This document shows positions 53,546 through 62,583 of a stretch of DNA of 64,000 nt, piece by piece. Under the pieces are notes generated by a model. That model ran no database searches and was not told the DNA's origin. It saw nothing but the letters and a program-made list of their open reading frames with translations. The translations under genes were made by a program, and so were the position numbers. The stretch's first letter is position 1, and every line of letters begins with the position of its first letter. Source of the DNA: Anaerolineae bacterium (GTDB lineage: Bacteria > Chloroflexota > Anaerolineae > 4572-78 > J111); NCBI GenBank assembly GCA_022071955.1, contig JAJVIM010000007.1:62001-126000 (forward strand), written 5' to 3'.

Positions 53546-55041
53546 TATCGCCGCTTCTCGGCCAGCTCCACGGCTTCGGCCATGGCGGCGGCCTTGTTCC
53601 AGCTTTCCTCGTATTCACGCTGGGGGTCGCTGTCGGCCACAATTCCGCCGCCGGCCTGAATATGCACCGTATCGCCCTGCATCACCGCCGTGCGAATGGC
53701 AATGCAGCTATCCATGTTGCCATCGTAGCCCACATAACCAATGATGCCGGCGTACAGGCCGCGCCGCGTATTTTCCAGCTCGTCGATGATCTCCATGGCC
53801 CGCACTTTGGGCGCTCCGGAAACCGTACCCGCCGGAAACGTGGCCCGCCACAAATCAAAGGCATCGAAACCGGGTTTTACCTTGCCGCGCACATCAGAAA
53901 CTATGTGCATCACGTGAGAGTATCGTTCTACCACCATCAGTTCGTGAACTTTAACCGAGCCGTACTCGCAAACGCGGCCCAAATCGTTGCGGCCCAAATC
54001 AACCAGCATCACGTGCTCGGCCCGTTCCTTTTCATCGTTGAGCAGCTCCTCGGCCAGGGCGATATCTTCATCAACGGTAGTGCCGCGCCAGCGCGTGCCG
54101 GCGATGGGCCGCAGTTCGGCTTCGCCATCTTCCAGCCGCACGTGCATTTCCGGGCTGGCGCTGATAATGTGCAGCGGCAGGCTGCTCACCCCGCCGGGGA
54201 AGCGCATAAAAACCATGTAGGGCGAAGGATTGTGCATGCGCAGCGCCCGGTAAATGCCAAAGGGATGAGCCGAGGTGCGGCGCGATAACCGCTGCGAGAG
54301 CACCACCTGAAAAATGTCGCCGGCAGCGATGTACTCTTTGGCTTTGTTGACAATCTCCTTGTACTCGGCTTTGCTGAAGTTGGATTCCAGCCCGTTGTGC
54401 TCAACCTGCGGTGCGGGCGGCACCTCCGGCAGCGGCGCGTTGAGCCGGGCCACCACCTCATCGATGCGGGCCGTGGCCCGGCGGTAAGCGGTGCGCACAT
54501 CGCTGCGGGTCAAATCGGCGTTGGCCACAATTTGCAGCCGCTGCCGGGCGTGGTCAAACACTACCAGCGTGTGGGCAATCAGAAAGGCGGCTTCGGGCAG
54601 GCGCAGCGAGTCGGGGTTGGTATCGGGCAGGCGTTCAAAACGGCGCACGGCGTCGTAGCTCATAAACCCAACCGCCCCGCCGATAAAGCGCGGCAAATCG
54701 GCCAGGCGCACCGGTTTGTAGCGGCTCATCTCCTGCTTGAGTACCGCCAGCGGGTCCAGCCCGTCGGCCAACGAGACGGTGCGGCCGTGGCCTTCTGTAG
54801 AAATGTAAACCTCGTTGCCAAAGGTGGTGATAATGCCGCGCGGCCGCACGCCAATAAACGAGTAACGGGCCACGTGTTCGCCGCCAGAGACCGACTCCAG
54901 CAAAAAGCAAGGGCCTTCGTCCTGCAATTTCAGATAGATACTGACCGGCGTTTCCATGTCCGCGGGCAAATCACGGTAAATGGGGATGAGATTGCCCTGG
55001 TCGGTCATGGCCTCCACTTGCTCTAAAGTTGGTTTGTACAT
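53545..55041 (-). CDS. trpE: Anthranilate synthase component I
   Basis: 498 residues from ATG 55041 (GGAGG at 6 nt); a start further upstream would lie inside the heptamer array. Motifs: [20 protein letters not shown] (the Trp-feedback site with LLES), [68 protein letters not shown] and [18 protein letters not shown]. It converts chorismate to anthranilate with ammonia from TrpG. Two controls are visible: the LLES feedback site and the tRNA-Trp-sensing T-box leader with its own promoter upstream. It is the first trp gene in reading order. Confidence 0.97.
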   Translation of the reverse strand: MYKPTLEQVEAMTDQGNLIPIYRDLPADMETPVSIYLKLQDEGPCFLLESVSGGEHVARYSFIGVRPRGIITTFGNEVYISTEGHGRTVSLADGLDPLAVLKQEMSRYKPVRLADLPRFIGGAVGFMSYDAVRRFERLPDTNPDSLRLPEAAFLIAHTLVVFDHARQRLQIVANADLTRSDVRTAYRRATARIDEVVARLNAPLPEVPPAPQVEHNGLESNFSKAEYKEIVNKAKEYIAAGDIFQVVLSQRLSRRTSAHPFGIYRALRMHNPSPYMVFMRFPGGVSSLPLHIISASPEMHVRLEDGEAELRPIAGTRWRGTTVDEDIALAEELLNDEKERAEHVMLVDLGRNDLGRVCEYGSVKVHELMVVERYSHVMHIVSDVRGKVKPGFDAFDLWRATFPAGTVSGAPKVRAMEIIDELENTRRGLYAGIIGYVGYDGNMDSCIAIRTAVMQGDTVHIQAGGGIVADSDPQREYEESWNKAAAMAEAVELAEKRR

Positions 55042-55050
55042 AAGTGCCTC

Positions 55051-55141
55051 CAATTTACGATTTACGATTTTGGATTTTAGATTACCGATTTTGGAGTTTT
55101 GCCGGGCCAAAGCAACCTATCCAAAATCTAAAATCCAAAAT
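55051..55141. repeat. Heptamer array (GATTTAC/GATTTTG words) with inverted arm, just before trpE
   Basis: Six to seven words in register from 55052 (AATTTAC, GATTTAC, GATTTTG, GATTTTA, GATTACC, GATTTTG), then an inverted arm CCAAAATCTAAAATCC at 55120-55136. It lies between the T-box terminator and the trpE ribosome site and uses the same words as 36601-36660. Confidence 0.88.
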
Positions 55142-55536
55142 AAAAAAACCTCTCGGCCTCGAAAACCCGCCACAACTGGCAGGCTTTCGGGGACGAGAGG
55201 TTGAACCTCGCGCGGTGCCACCCCGCTTAGACGATGGCTAACAAAAAACCCTGTGTGAAACACACAAGGTTGATCTCGGTCAGCCAGTCTCACTTTGCCG
55301 GATACGCAGCTTGCGCCTGAATATCCGCCCCCGGCTAACGGTGGGGTGCCGGCGCCGCCTACTCACAGATAAGTTTGGTGAGTTTTTACTCACCGCACTC
55401 ACCAAACTGCTTTTGGGGCGCAACTCGCGGGCCCATTCACTGCTGGCGCACGTACCGATCTCACACCTTTCGCCGGCTCTCTGAACGTGGCTGGAGCAGT
55501 TACTCTTCCCGGTCATTGTTTTTCAATGTTAACTTG
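55141..55536 (-). promoter_or_regulatory. T-box riboswitch, tRNA-Trp specific, controlling trpE
   Basis: Minus strand. Stem I shows AGAGAGCCGG and GGTGTGAGATCGGT followed by GTGAA-TGG-GCCCGCGAG; the specifier codon UGG (Trp) is at 55435-55433. The T-box core GGGGTGGCACCGCG, which pairs with the uncharged tRNA acceptor end, is at 55224-55211. A competing terminator pairs AACCTCTCG (55202-55194) with CGAGAGGTT (55155-55147) and ends in seven Ts. Low tRNA-Trp charging should favour antitermination and trpE expression. The leader also contains an inverted GGTGAG/CTCACC repeat in the stem II region (55371-55407). Confidence 0.95.
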
Positions 55537-55542
55537 GGGCAA

Positions 55543-55571
55543 AATGTATCACAGGTTAATTCATTTGTCAA
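55543..55571 (-). promoter_or_regulatory. Promoter of the trpE T-box leader
   Basis: Minus strand TTGACA (55571-55566), a 17-nt spacer, TACATT (55548-55543), with TGA just before the -10 (extended -10). The predicted start near 55536 fits the 5' end of the T-box fold. Confidence 0.85.
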
Positions 55572-55594
55572 GGGTTTTTTAATGGCCAAAAAAT

Positions 55595-58210
55595 TTATCG
55601 CACGTTCTCTGTTTCAACCCTGGCCTTCATCTCCTGTAAGGTGGCCGCCAGATCGTCTAACTCAAAGGACTGGGCCAAATCTAGTAAATGTTCGGCCTGC
55701 TCGCGGGCAACGGTATTTTGCTGAATCAGTTCGAGTTGGCGATACAGCGCCCGGATATCCCCGATTCTGACCAGTTCAAGCAACCTGTTGATAATCTCGC
55801 CGGGCAGAGAGACGGCTATGCCCGCAGAACCGGCAGCCGCCGTTTGCCCGGCGTTTTCGTCTTGCAAAATCCAGGTCAGGGCCAACTGTTGCTGCAAAAC
55901 ATCCAGCAGGTCATCTAACTGAATCGGTTTGGGCAGGAACGCATCGCTGCCAACCGCCAGACTTTTTTCGGCGTAGGATTGATAGACGCTGGCTGAGTTG
56001 GCGATTATTTTAACGTTTTGCAGCGACGGTGTTTGGCGCAACCGGTGAATCAATTCAAAGCCGTCTATCTCCGGCAGTACCAAATCAACGAGAACCGCAT
56101 CCGGTTGGAATTGGCCGGCTATAGTTAGCGCCTCGGCGGCGCCGCCGGCTTCACGCACCGAAAACCCAAGCAGCGCCAGCATTTCGGTTAGCACCACCCG
56201 GTTTTCAGGCAGGTCGTCAACAATCAATATTTTGGGCGGCGGCCGGTTTTCAACCCCAACAATCTGCTGGTGCGAATGACCCGTTGACTCCTTTCCGGTC
56301 AGCGCGATTTCCGGCAGGGGGATTTCAAACCAAAACATAGACCCCTGATTGAGCCGACTTTTTACCTGTAGTTGCCCGGCCATTAACGTTACCAGGCGGC
56401 GGCAGATGGGCAATCCAAGCCCGGTGCCGGTAACCTTGGTTTTGTAATTACCCAACTGATAAAACGAATCAAAAATAGCTTCGAGTTGATCGGCGGGAAT
56501 CCCGATGCCGGTATCTTCCACTTCAAAGCGAAGACGCTGCACCTGCCCGGCGTGATTTAGTTTTGTACCTCTAACCCGCAGGATTACCTGCCCCTGCTCC
56601 GTAAATTTTACGGCGTTCCCCAGCAAATTGATCAGCACCTGCCGCAATCGCTTTTCGTCGCCCGTTACATAGGTGGGGAACCGGCCGTTGGGGGCGCTGG
56701 TTTCAAGCACAAAGTCGATCTTCTTTTGCGATGCCCACACCTGGATAATATCGCCGAGGCTGTGCAGAAAACTGGGCAGGTGAAAGGGCGCGCTTTGCAG
56801 GTCCATTTTGCCGGTTTCGATTTTGGCCAAATCCAGCACATCGTTAATGAGCGTGAGCAAATGATCGCCGCTTTGCCGGATAATCTGCAAGCCATCCCGA
56901 TGGTGCTGGGTCAGGTCGGGGTCTCGTTCCAGAATTTGGGTGTAGCCCAAAATGCCGTTGAGCGGAGTGCGAAGTTCGTGGCTCATTGTGGCCAGAAAGG
57001 CGCTTTTGGCCTGGTTGGCCTGTTCGGCGGTTTCCTTGGCCAAAATCAACGCCTGCTCGGTTTCTTTTTGGGCGGCAAGGCTATCCAGAAACGTATTAAA
57101 CCAGCGCATTAATTCGCCAATTTCATCAGTCCGATCTTCTGGCAGGCGAACCTGGCCGCTAAAGGCGCCGGCCTGAATTTGCTTGAACAACTCGGTGATA
57201 TTTTTGATGGGCGCCACGGTTGTTTTTGAAACAAACAAGGCGGCCAGGGCAATAAAAGCAAACGAGCTGAACAGCACAATCAGAGTGACGTTTGAGATGA
57301 TATTGGCGCTGCTTGACAGGTTGGCCACCGGCACCAGGCCAATCAGCACCCAGTCGCTCATTGTTGAGCGGCTGTAGGTGGCCAGCATTTCCTGCCCGTC
57401 AACGTTGGTCACAAAAGAGCCTTCCGGGCCGGCCAAGTGGCTCACAAATTCCGGCGACAGCCTGGAACCGATGAATTGTTTGTTGGGATGGTAAATGAGC
57501 CGATTCTGGCTGTCGATAATCAGCATATAGGCCCCTGTTACGCGCAAGTCCAGCTGGCTAAAGTGCTGGTACAGGCTGTCGGTGCTGTAATTGACCAAAA
57601 GCAGGGCCACGGCACGTTCCTGCAAGGCATCGGGGTCGATCACCTTAAACAGTTTGGCCGCGGTAACAACTTTTTTGTGCGCCGAATTAATGTTGACGTT
57701 GTCTTCTACCCCAGCCCAGAGCACCAATTTATCAGACTCCGCGGCCTGCGCAAAAATTCTGTCCAGTACAGCCTGATCAATATCCTGCACGTTGAGCGTA
57801 TCACCTACGTGGTAATGCGCGCCGGTCAGCGTAAAAATATCAATGGAAACCAGCCCGTTGAGGTTGAGGTAGCCGTTAAGAATATAGCCAATCTGGGCCG
57901 ACGTAGCCAGCCGGGTATAGGTGTCGTTGGGGTCAATTGTGGCCACAAGCACATTTCTGATGCCTTCAACACCGGACAAATTGGCAACCAGGCTTTCAAC
58001 CGAGTCGAGGAGCAGTTCCAGATAATCCTTTTCTTCTACCATCAGGGTCAGCATAAAATCACTGACGTTTTCTTCGATCACCGACCGGGAGGTGTTGTAA
58101 GAAATAACGCCCAGAATCAGTAGCGGCAAAACGCTGACCATGAGCAAAAACCCCACCAGCTTGGTGGTCATATTTGATCGTTTTAATACGGTTGATAACG
58201 CGTTGCTCAT
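55595..58210 (-). CDS. Hybrid sensor histidine kinase/response regulator
   Basis: 871 residues. Membrane helix 1 (about 16-38), an extracytoplasmic dCache-like sensor (about 40-310), helix 2 (about 312-335), HAMP ([17 protein letters not shown]), then HisKA with the phospho-His in [15 protein letters not shown], and HATPase_c with N box [14 protein letters not shown] and G boxes DTGIGIP and GTGLGLPI. A receiver domain follows ([14 protein letters not shown]; phospho-Asp in [15 protein letters not shown]), and about 110 helical residues without an obvious Hpt histidine close the protein. No DNA-binding output is present, so a separate partner is needed. The gene lies 95 nt after a sugar-binding lipoprotein gene on the same strand, which may present a ligand to the sensor. 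Confidence 0.92.
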   Translation of the reverse strand: MSNALSTVLKRSNMTTKLVGFLLMVSVLPLLILGVISYNTSRSVIEENVSDFMLTLMVEEKDYLELLLDSVESLVANLSGVEGIRNVLVATIDPNDTYTRLATSAQIGYILNGYLNLNGLVSIDIFTLTGAHYHVGDTLNVQDIDQAVLDRIFAQAAESDKLVLWAGVEDNVNINSAHKKVVTAAKLFKVIDPDALQERAVALLLVNYSTDSLYQHFSQLDLRVTGAYMLIIDSQNRLIYHPNKQFIGSRLSPEFVSHLAGPEGSFVTNVDGQEMLATYSRSTMSDWVLIGLVPVANLSSSANIISNVTLIVLFSSFAFIALAALFVSKTTVAPIKNITELFKQIQAGAFSGQVRLPEDRTDEIGELMRWFNTFLDSLAAQKETEQALILAKETAEQANQAKSAFLATMSHELRTPLNGILGYTQILERDPDLTQHHRDGLQIIRQSGDHLLTLINDVLDLAKIETGKMDLQSAPFHLPSFLHSLGDIIQVWASQKKIDFVLETSAPNGRFPTYVTGDEKRLRQVLINLLGNAVKFTEQGQVILRVRGTKLNHAGQVQRLRFEVEDTGIGIPADQLEAIFDSFYQLGNYKTKVTGTGLGLPICRRLVTLMAGQLQVKSRLNQGSMFWFEIPLPEIALTGKESTGHSHQQIVGVENRPPPKILIVDDLPENRVVLTEMLALLGFSVREAGGAAEALTIAGQFQPDAVLVDLVLPEIDGFELIHRLRQTPSLQNVKIIANSASVYQSYAEKSLAVGSDAFLPKPIQLDDLLDVLQQQLALTWILQDENAGQTAAAGSAGIAVSLPGEIINRLLELVRIGDIRALYRQLELIQQNTVAREQAEHLLDLAQSFELDDLAATLQEMKARVETENVR

Positions 58211-58305
58211 ATTAATTGACTATTGCAGGCTGAGTTGAGCCAAAACCCCGGCAATTTTAGCAAGCAGCGCGGCTGTCAAGCTGCAAACCCAACCTACGAT
58301 TTAAC

Positions 58306-59319
58306 TCAATCAACGTTTTCGCCGGTCACCAGTTTAACATCAAGAATTGTCTCCGCCGGCAGTGTTTCACCCTCCAGCGCGCGCACCGCAAACTGCACCC
58401 CGGTATAGCCTTGCAGGGCGGCCTGCTGATCTATAGTTGATTGCAACTGGCCGTTCCGAATGGCTTCTTTGGCTTCAGCCAGGGCATCGTAGGCCGCCAC
58501 CAGCACATTATTATGGCCGGTTTCGGCCAGATAGCGTATCGCGCCAAAAGCCATCATATCGTTGGCGGCAAAAATCGCGCCGATATCCGGGTACTGCTCA
58601 AACAAAGAGCCGGTCACCTGATAGGCTTCATCAATTTTCCAGTTGGCCGTTTCCGCGGCTACCAGCTGAATATTGGCATTTTCTTCAAACGCGCGCATTG
58701 CGCCCGCTTTGCGGTCCTGGGCGTTTTTGGCCGAGCGGATGCCCTCTAAAATTACCACATTGGTTGGTGTTGTGATCTGACGGCTAATATATTGGGCAGA
58801 AAGATAGGCCCCGTGTTCGTTATCAACGCTGATGTAAGGCACGCCGGTTAACCCCAACTCTTTTGAAATAAGCGGATTGAGCTGATTATCAATGTTGATG
58901 ATTACAATCCCGGCATTTTGCGCCTCTTTGAGCACCGGGATCAGCTCTTTTGAATCGGCCGGCGCAATAACAATCGCGTCAATATCTTCTTCAAGGAAGT
59001 TTTTGATAATAGAAATCTGCTGTTCGATGGAGGTTTCCTGCGCGCCCGTTTTGACAATAAGGTCAATCCCTAACTCTTTTTCGGCTTTGCGCGCGCCTTT
59101 TTCCATTTCTACAAAAAAGGGGTTGGTGAGCGTTTTCATGACCAGGGCAATCTGGTAGCGGGCATTGGCGGGGGCGGGTGTGGGGGCCAGGCCGGGGGTA
59201 ACGGTTTCCTGCACAATCAGCGGCGCAGAAGCCGTGGGCGGGCCGGCGCCACAGCCGGAAAACAGCCCCACCGCTAATAGTAACCCACAACCAGTATAAC
59301 AAAGGAAACGCAACTTCAT
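58306..59319 (-). CDS. Sugar-binding lipoprotein (periplasmic-binding protein, RbsB/Peripla_BP_4 type)
   Basis: 337 residues from ATG 59319 (GGAGGTG at 5 nt). Signal peptide with lipobox LFSGC, then a short Pro/Ala linker. The type I binding fold shows YQIALVMKTLTNPFFVEMEKG, AIVIAPADSKELIPVLKEA, VPYISVDNEHGAYLSA and GAIFAANDMMAFGAIRYL, the ribose/galactose-binding pattern. Such proteins deliver sugars to ABC transporters or to chemosensory/kinase receptors. No permease or ATPase gene is nearby, while a hybrid kinase with a large outer sensor domain follows directly. A sensing role is therefore likely, but a distant transporter is possible. Confidence 0.88.
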   Translation of the reverse strand: MKLRFLCYTGCGLLLAVGLFSGCGAGPPTASAPLIVQETVTPGLAPTPAPANARYQIALVMKTLTNPFFVEMEKGARKAEKELGIDLIVKTGAQETSIEQQISIIKNFLEEDIDAIVIAPADSKELIPVLKEAQNAGIVIINIDNQLNPLISKELGLTGVPYISVDNEHGAYLSAQYISRQITTPTNVVILEGIRSAKNAQDRKAGAMRAFEENANIQLVAAETANWKIDEAYQVTGSLFEQYPDIGAIFAANDMMAFGAIRYLAETGHNNVLVAAYDALAEAKEAIRNGQLQSTIDQQAALQGYTGVQFAVRALEGETLPAETILDVKLVTGENVD

Positions 59320-59757
59320 TGTGCACCTCCGAGGATAACCATAATTGCTCAACTACCACTTCACGCGATACCACAACGGCGGGCTAATACTGCAACAATC
59401 CCCCACGGCACGTCGGTTTGATTAAATTTATAGCGTTGGGTTGGGTTTGACTGACGTTTACCGGTGTTAACCGGTCTGTTCATCCTGATTAACATCGGCC
59501 TGACCTGTTACAAATAACACTAAAAACATCATACACCAATTCCAGAGGCATTACAACAGTAGTTTTGGTAATCACCCCTTTTCTCATTATCGGCCTTGAA
59601 ATGACAAACTCAACCTTAAATTTTTCAAATCGAGGCCAAAACCGGCCAGTTATGAGCCTGGTACGGAGCCTCCCATCTGCTACACTGGAACAGGCTTACG
59701 CCACAAAATCTATTTTTAAGGAGCCAAAAAATGGCAAAGTTATTACAAGCAGACCAA

Positions 59758-59806
59758 AGTAGGTGGGGCTTGCAGCCCGACCATCACGCTGCAAGCGTGA
59801 CCTACT
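59758..59806. repeat. Nested palindrome (AGTAGGT...CTTGCAGC)
   Basis: AGTAGGT (59758-59764) pairs with ACCTACT (59800-59806), and CTTGCAGC (59769-59776) with GCTGCAAG (59788-59795), giving an interrupted hairpin of 49 nt. Related but degenerate words (GCTGCAAACCCAACCTAC) occur near 58280, on the other side of the lipoprotein gene. Confidence 0.75.
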
Positions 59807-59835
59807 AACCATCAAACCCGCGCTAATCCCTGTTT

Positions 59836-59864
59836 TTGCCCATCCCTCTGATTGGTGGTATATT
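59836..59864 (+). promoter_or_regulatory. Possible promoter upstream of the GT4 gene
   Basis: TTGCCC at 59836-59841, a 17-nt spacer, TATATT at 59859-59864. The -35 is weak. The predicted start near 59871 lies just upstream of the hairpin at 59896. Confidence 0.45.
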
Positions 59865-59895
59865 TCTTTGTTGCATATGAGTGGGTCAAAGTTGC

Positions 59896-59923
59896 CCCTC
59901 TGCTTACCGGCAGAGGGTTTTTT
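59896..59923 (+). terminator. Intrinsic terminator or attenuator in the leader of the GT4 gene
   Basis: An 8-bp stem CCCTCTGC/GCAGAGGG with a 6-nt loop is followed by six Ts and lies 27 nt upstream of ATG 59950. With the promoter at 59836 it would end a transcript of about 50 nt. It may also simply end a transcript coming from the left. Confidence 0.7.
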
Positions 59924-59949
59924 GTTATAGCCGAGGTGATGTTTTGGGC

Positions 59950-61062
59950 ATGCGGATTGGAATTGACGCGCGGCTGGTCTACTACAACCGGGCCGGCATT
60001 GGCGAGTACATTGTGCTTTTGGTACAGGCACTGGCCAACATAGAAACCGGCAGCGACAAGTTTGTGCTGCTGCAAAGCCGAAAAGACAAAACAAATATCA
60101 TTGAAAATCACGGCTTTGGCCGCAAATCATTATGGACGCCCAGCCACAACCGCTTTGAGCAGGCGGCGCTGGGCTTTGAAGTGTCGCGGATCAAGCTGGA
60201 TTTACTGCACAGCCCGGATTTTATTCCGCCCTTCCGCCGCAACTGTAAATCGGTTATCACCATTCACGATCTGGCTTTTTTGCTGTACCCCCATTTTCTC
60301 ACCAAAGAAAGCGCCCGCTATTACGGCCAAATCGACCAGGCCTGGCGGCGCACCGATCACATCATCGCCGTGTCTGAAGCCACCAAACAAGACAGCATTA
60401 AAATGCTGGGCGTGCCGGAAAAAAAGATCACCGTTATCCACGAAGCCGCCAACCCCATCTACCGCCCCCTCCCCGCAGACGAAGCGAAAGCCCACGTTAA
60501 AACCCACTACAAAATCGATCAGGATTTCATCCTGTTTGTCAGCACCATCGAGCCGCGCAAAAACCTGCCCGGCCTGCTGCAAGCCTATCGCCGCCTGCGC
60601 GATGACTACAAGCGCACCGAACTGCTGGTGCTGGCCGGCGCCAATGGCTGGTTATGGGAAGAAGTGTACGAAACCGTTAGCCGGCTCAATTTAGAAGATC
60701 ACGTGGCCTTTTTGGGCCGAGTGCCCTCTGAAGATTTGGTTCACCTGTACAATGCCGCCCGCCTGCTGGTGCATCCTTCATTTTACGAAGGTTTTGGCCT
60801 GACCCCACTCGAAGCGCTAACCTGCGGCACGCCGGCCATTGTCTCCAATACAGCCGCCCTGCCAGAAGTTGTGGGCGATGCGGCGCTGCTCATTGACCCC
60901 CACGATATTGAAGGGATGACCGTGGCCATGATGCGCGTGCTCACCGAAAATGAACTGCGCGACGATTTGAGCAGCAAAGGACTCAAACGGGCCAGACAGT
61001 TTTCGTGGGAAAAAGCCGCCCAAAAAACGCTCGAAATTTACCACAAGGTTGGCGGCAGCTAA
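59950..61062 (+). CDS. GT4 glycosyltransferase (mannosyltransferase-like)
   Basis: 370 residues from ATG 59950; the frame opens at GTG 59881, but that part is the terminator hairpin. RIGIDARLVYYNRAGIGEY is the usual N-terminus of this GT4 branch. IKLDLLHSPDFIPPF and SVITIHDLAFLLYPHF follow, then FILFVSTIEPRKNLPGLLQA, VAFLGRVPSEDLVHLYNA and HPSFYEGFGLTPLEALTCGT, the E-x7-E donor-binding block. It is cytoplasmic and builds lipid-linked glycans. A second GT4 gene follows after an 84-nt heptamer-filled gap. The pair lies 20 kb from the main glycan locus. Confidence 0.88.
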   Translation: MRIGIDARLVYYNRAGIGEYIVLLVQALANIETGSDKFVLLQSRKDKTNIIENHGFGRKSLWTPSHNRFEQAALGFEVSRIKLDLLHSPDFIPPFRRNCKSVITIHDLAFLLYPHFLTKESARYYGQIDQAWRRTDHIIAVSEATKQDSIKMLGVPEKKITVIHEAANPIYRPLPADEAKAHVKTHYKIDQDFILFVSTIEPRKNLPGLLQAYRRLRDDYKRTELLVLAGANGWLWEEVYETVSRLNLEDHVAFLGRVPSEDLVHLYNAARLLVHPSFYEGFGLTPLEALTCGTPAIVSNTAALPEVVGDAALLIDPHDIEGMTVAMMRVLTENELRDDLSSKGLKRARQFSWEKAAQKTLEIYHKVGGS

Positions 61063-61069
61063 CAATTAT

Positions 61070-61146
61070 CAATGACCAACGACCAATGACCAATTAGCAA
61101 ATTTTTGTTCATTGATAATTGATAATTGATAATTGATAATTGATAA
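61070..61146. repeat. Heptamer array (CAATGAC and TTGATAA words)
   Basis: CAATGAC, CAACGAC, CAATGAC, CAATTAG (61070-61097), then TTGATAA five times without change (61112-61146). The last A of the fifth unit is the first base of the next gene's start codon. The word TTGATAA pairs in part with TTATCAA-like sequence at 61065-61072. Confidence 0.95.
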
Positions 61147-62351
61147 TGCGTATTTTATTACTGACTCCCCAACGCCCCTACCCGCCTCACCAGGGTACCA
61201 CCCTGCGCAACTTTAATTTAGTCAAAGAGTTGTCCGGGCGGCACCAGGTGTGTCTGCTTAGCTTTATTGAACCCGACCAGAACCCTGCCGACCCCGGCCC
61301 GCTGCCGGAGTTGTGCACCTGGGTTGAAACCATCCCCGTGCCGCGCCGCACCACCGCTCTCCGGCTGCGCCAACTATTCACCACGCGCCGGCCAGATATG
61401 AGCTGGCGGCTCTGGTCGCCCCAATTTAGCGCCTGCCTGGCCAACCGGCTGGCCACCGAACCGTTTGACGTGGTGCAAATTGAAGGCATCGAAATGGCCC
61501 CCTACCTGCCCACCATCGAGGCGGCCCGGCCGCGCCCGCTGATCATTTACGACGCCCACAACGCCGAATGGATTTTGCAAATGCGCGCCTGCCTGACCGA
61601 TCTGAAAAATCCGGCGCGCTGGCCGGCCGCGGCCTACAGTTGGGTGCAGTGGCATCGCCTGCGTCACTACGAGGCCGACCTGCTGCGGCGTGTTGATCAC
61701 ACCATCGGCATGTCAGAACCAGATGAAGCCGCCCTGCGGGAAGTAGCGCCCGGCGCGGCCATCACCGTTATTCCCAACGGCGTCGATCTGGCCGCATACA
61801 CCGGCTTCAACGGCCCGGTGGTGCCCAGCGATCTGGCCTTTACCGGCAAAATGGATTTTCGGCCCAATATCGATGCCGTTTTGTGGTTTGGCCAGCAGGT
61901 TTTGCCGCTGATCCGGCAGCGACGGCCCAACACCACGTTTGCCATTGTCGGCCAGCGACCGCACCCCCGGCTCAACATGCTGCGCGGGCTGCCCGGCATT
62001 ACCATTACCGGCTACGTCAACGATGTTCGGCCTTACATTGCCGGCGCCACGGTTTACGTTGCGCCGCTGCGAGTGGGCGGCGGCACCCGGCTCAAACTTA
62101 TGGAAGCAATGGCGATGGGCCGGGCCATTGTCTCTACCCGGGTTGGGGCCGAAGGCTTTCCGGTAACAGACGAACACGAGCTGCTGTTGGCCGATGACCC
62201 CGAAACCTTTGCCCAAAAAGTCCTGTTCCTGCTGGAAAACCCGGCCCGCCGGGTAGAACTGGGCCAAACCGGCCGCGCTTTTGCCCGGGCCAACTACGGT
62301 TGGGATGCGCTGATCCCCCAGGTAGAAAAAATCTACACCGATTTGAAGTAA
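61146..62351 (+). CDS. GT4 glycosyltransferase (TIGR03087-like)
   Basis: 401 residues from ATG 61146. MRILLLTPQRPYPPHQGTTL is the start seen in the paralogues at 15442 and 19065. C-terminal motifs are FTGKMDFRPNIDAVLWFGQ, ITGYVNDVRPYIAGATVYV and APLRVGGGTRLKLMEAMAMG. There is no ribosome site: the (TTGATAA)5 array runs directly into the start codon, so translation may depend on coupling with the upstream gene or on the A/T-rich leader. A TTG at 61140, in frame and inside the array, is an alternative start. Confidence 0.87.
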   Translation: MRILLLTPQRPYPPHQGTTLRNFNLVKELSGRHQVCLLSFIEPDQNPADPGPLPELCTWVETIPVPRRTTALRLRQLFTTRRPDMSWRLWSPQFSACLANRLATEPFDVVQIEGIEMAPYLPTIEAARPRPLIIYDAHNAEWILQMRACLTDLKNPARWPAAAYSWVQWHRLRHYEADLLRRVDHTIGMSEPDEAALREVAPGAAITVIPNGVDLAAYTGFNGPVVPSDLAFTGKMDFRPNIDAVLWFGQQVLPLIRQRRPNTTFAIVGQRPHPRLNMLRGLPGITITGYVNDVRPYIAGATVYVAPLRVGGGTRLKLMEAMAMGRAIVSTRVGAEGFPVTDEHELLLADDPETFAQKVLFLLENPARRVELGQTGRAFARANYGWDALIPQVEKIYTDLK

Positions 62352-62403
62352 GAATTTACCCTATTTAAAATCGGTGGTGTCTTTAGTTTTTCGCCACTTA
62401 AAA

Positions 62404-62503
62404 CGGTGGCGAGTTGCAAGTAGCGGGTGGCAGGTAAAAACGCGCTACTCGCCACCCGTTACTCGCTGATTCGCTGACTCGTTCATTCGCAATTCGCAAT
62501 CAG
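62404..62503. repeat. Heptamer-like inverted array (TACTCGC words)
   Basis: GGCGAGTTGCAAGTAGCGG (62408-62426) is roughly inverted relative to TACTCGC, CACCCGT, TACTCGC (62446-62466). TGATTCG, TGACTCG, TTCATTCG and CAATTCG words continue to about 62498, with some 8-bp spacings. It lies between the GT4 gene and the secA promoter. Confidence 0.7.
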
Positions 62504-62510
62504 CCATTTC

Positions 62511-62539
62511 TTGGGTAGCTTCGCTACTTGTGGTACAAT
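62511..62539 (+). promoter_or_regulatory. Probable secA promoter
   Basis: TTGGGT (62511-62516), 17-nt spacer, TACAAT (62534-62539). The predicted start near 62546 gives a leader of about 38 nt before ATG 62584, containing GGATGGAG. Confidence 0.65.
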
Positions 62540-62583
62540 CACTGGGTAAGTTGCCTATAAATGAAGGATGGAGAACTCCGCGA

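Larger units (their letters stand above)
59320..59949. other. Non-coding spacer between divergent genes
   Basis: About 630 bp with no convincing gene. Open frames here lack ribosome sites and family motifs. It contains a palindromic element at 59758-59806, a weak promoter at 59836-59864 and a terminator-like hairpin at 59896-59923. Positions 59320-59750 show nothing further that I can interpret. Confidence 0.7.

Noticed and set aside
59696..60111. Minus-strand open frames between the lipoprotein and the GT4 gene
   Set aside because: They cross the palindrome, the terminator hairpin and the start of the GT4 gene, and show no family motif.
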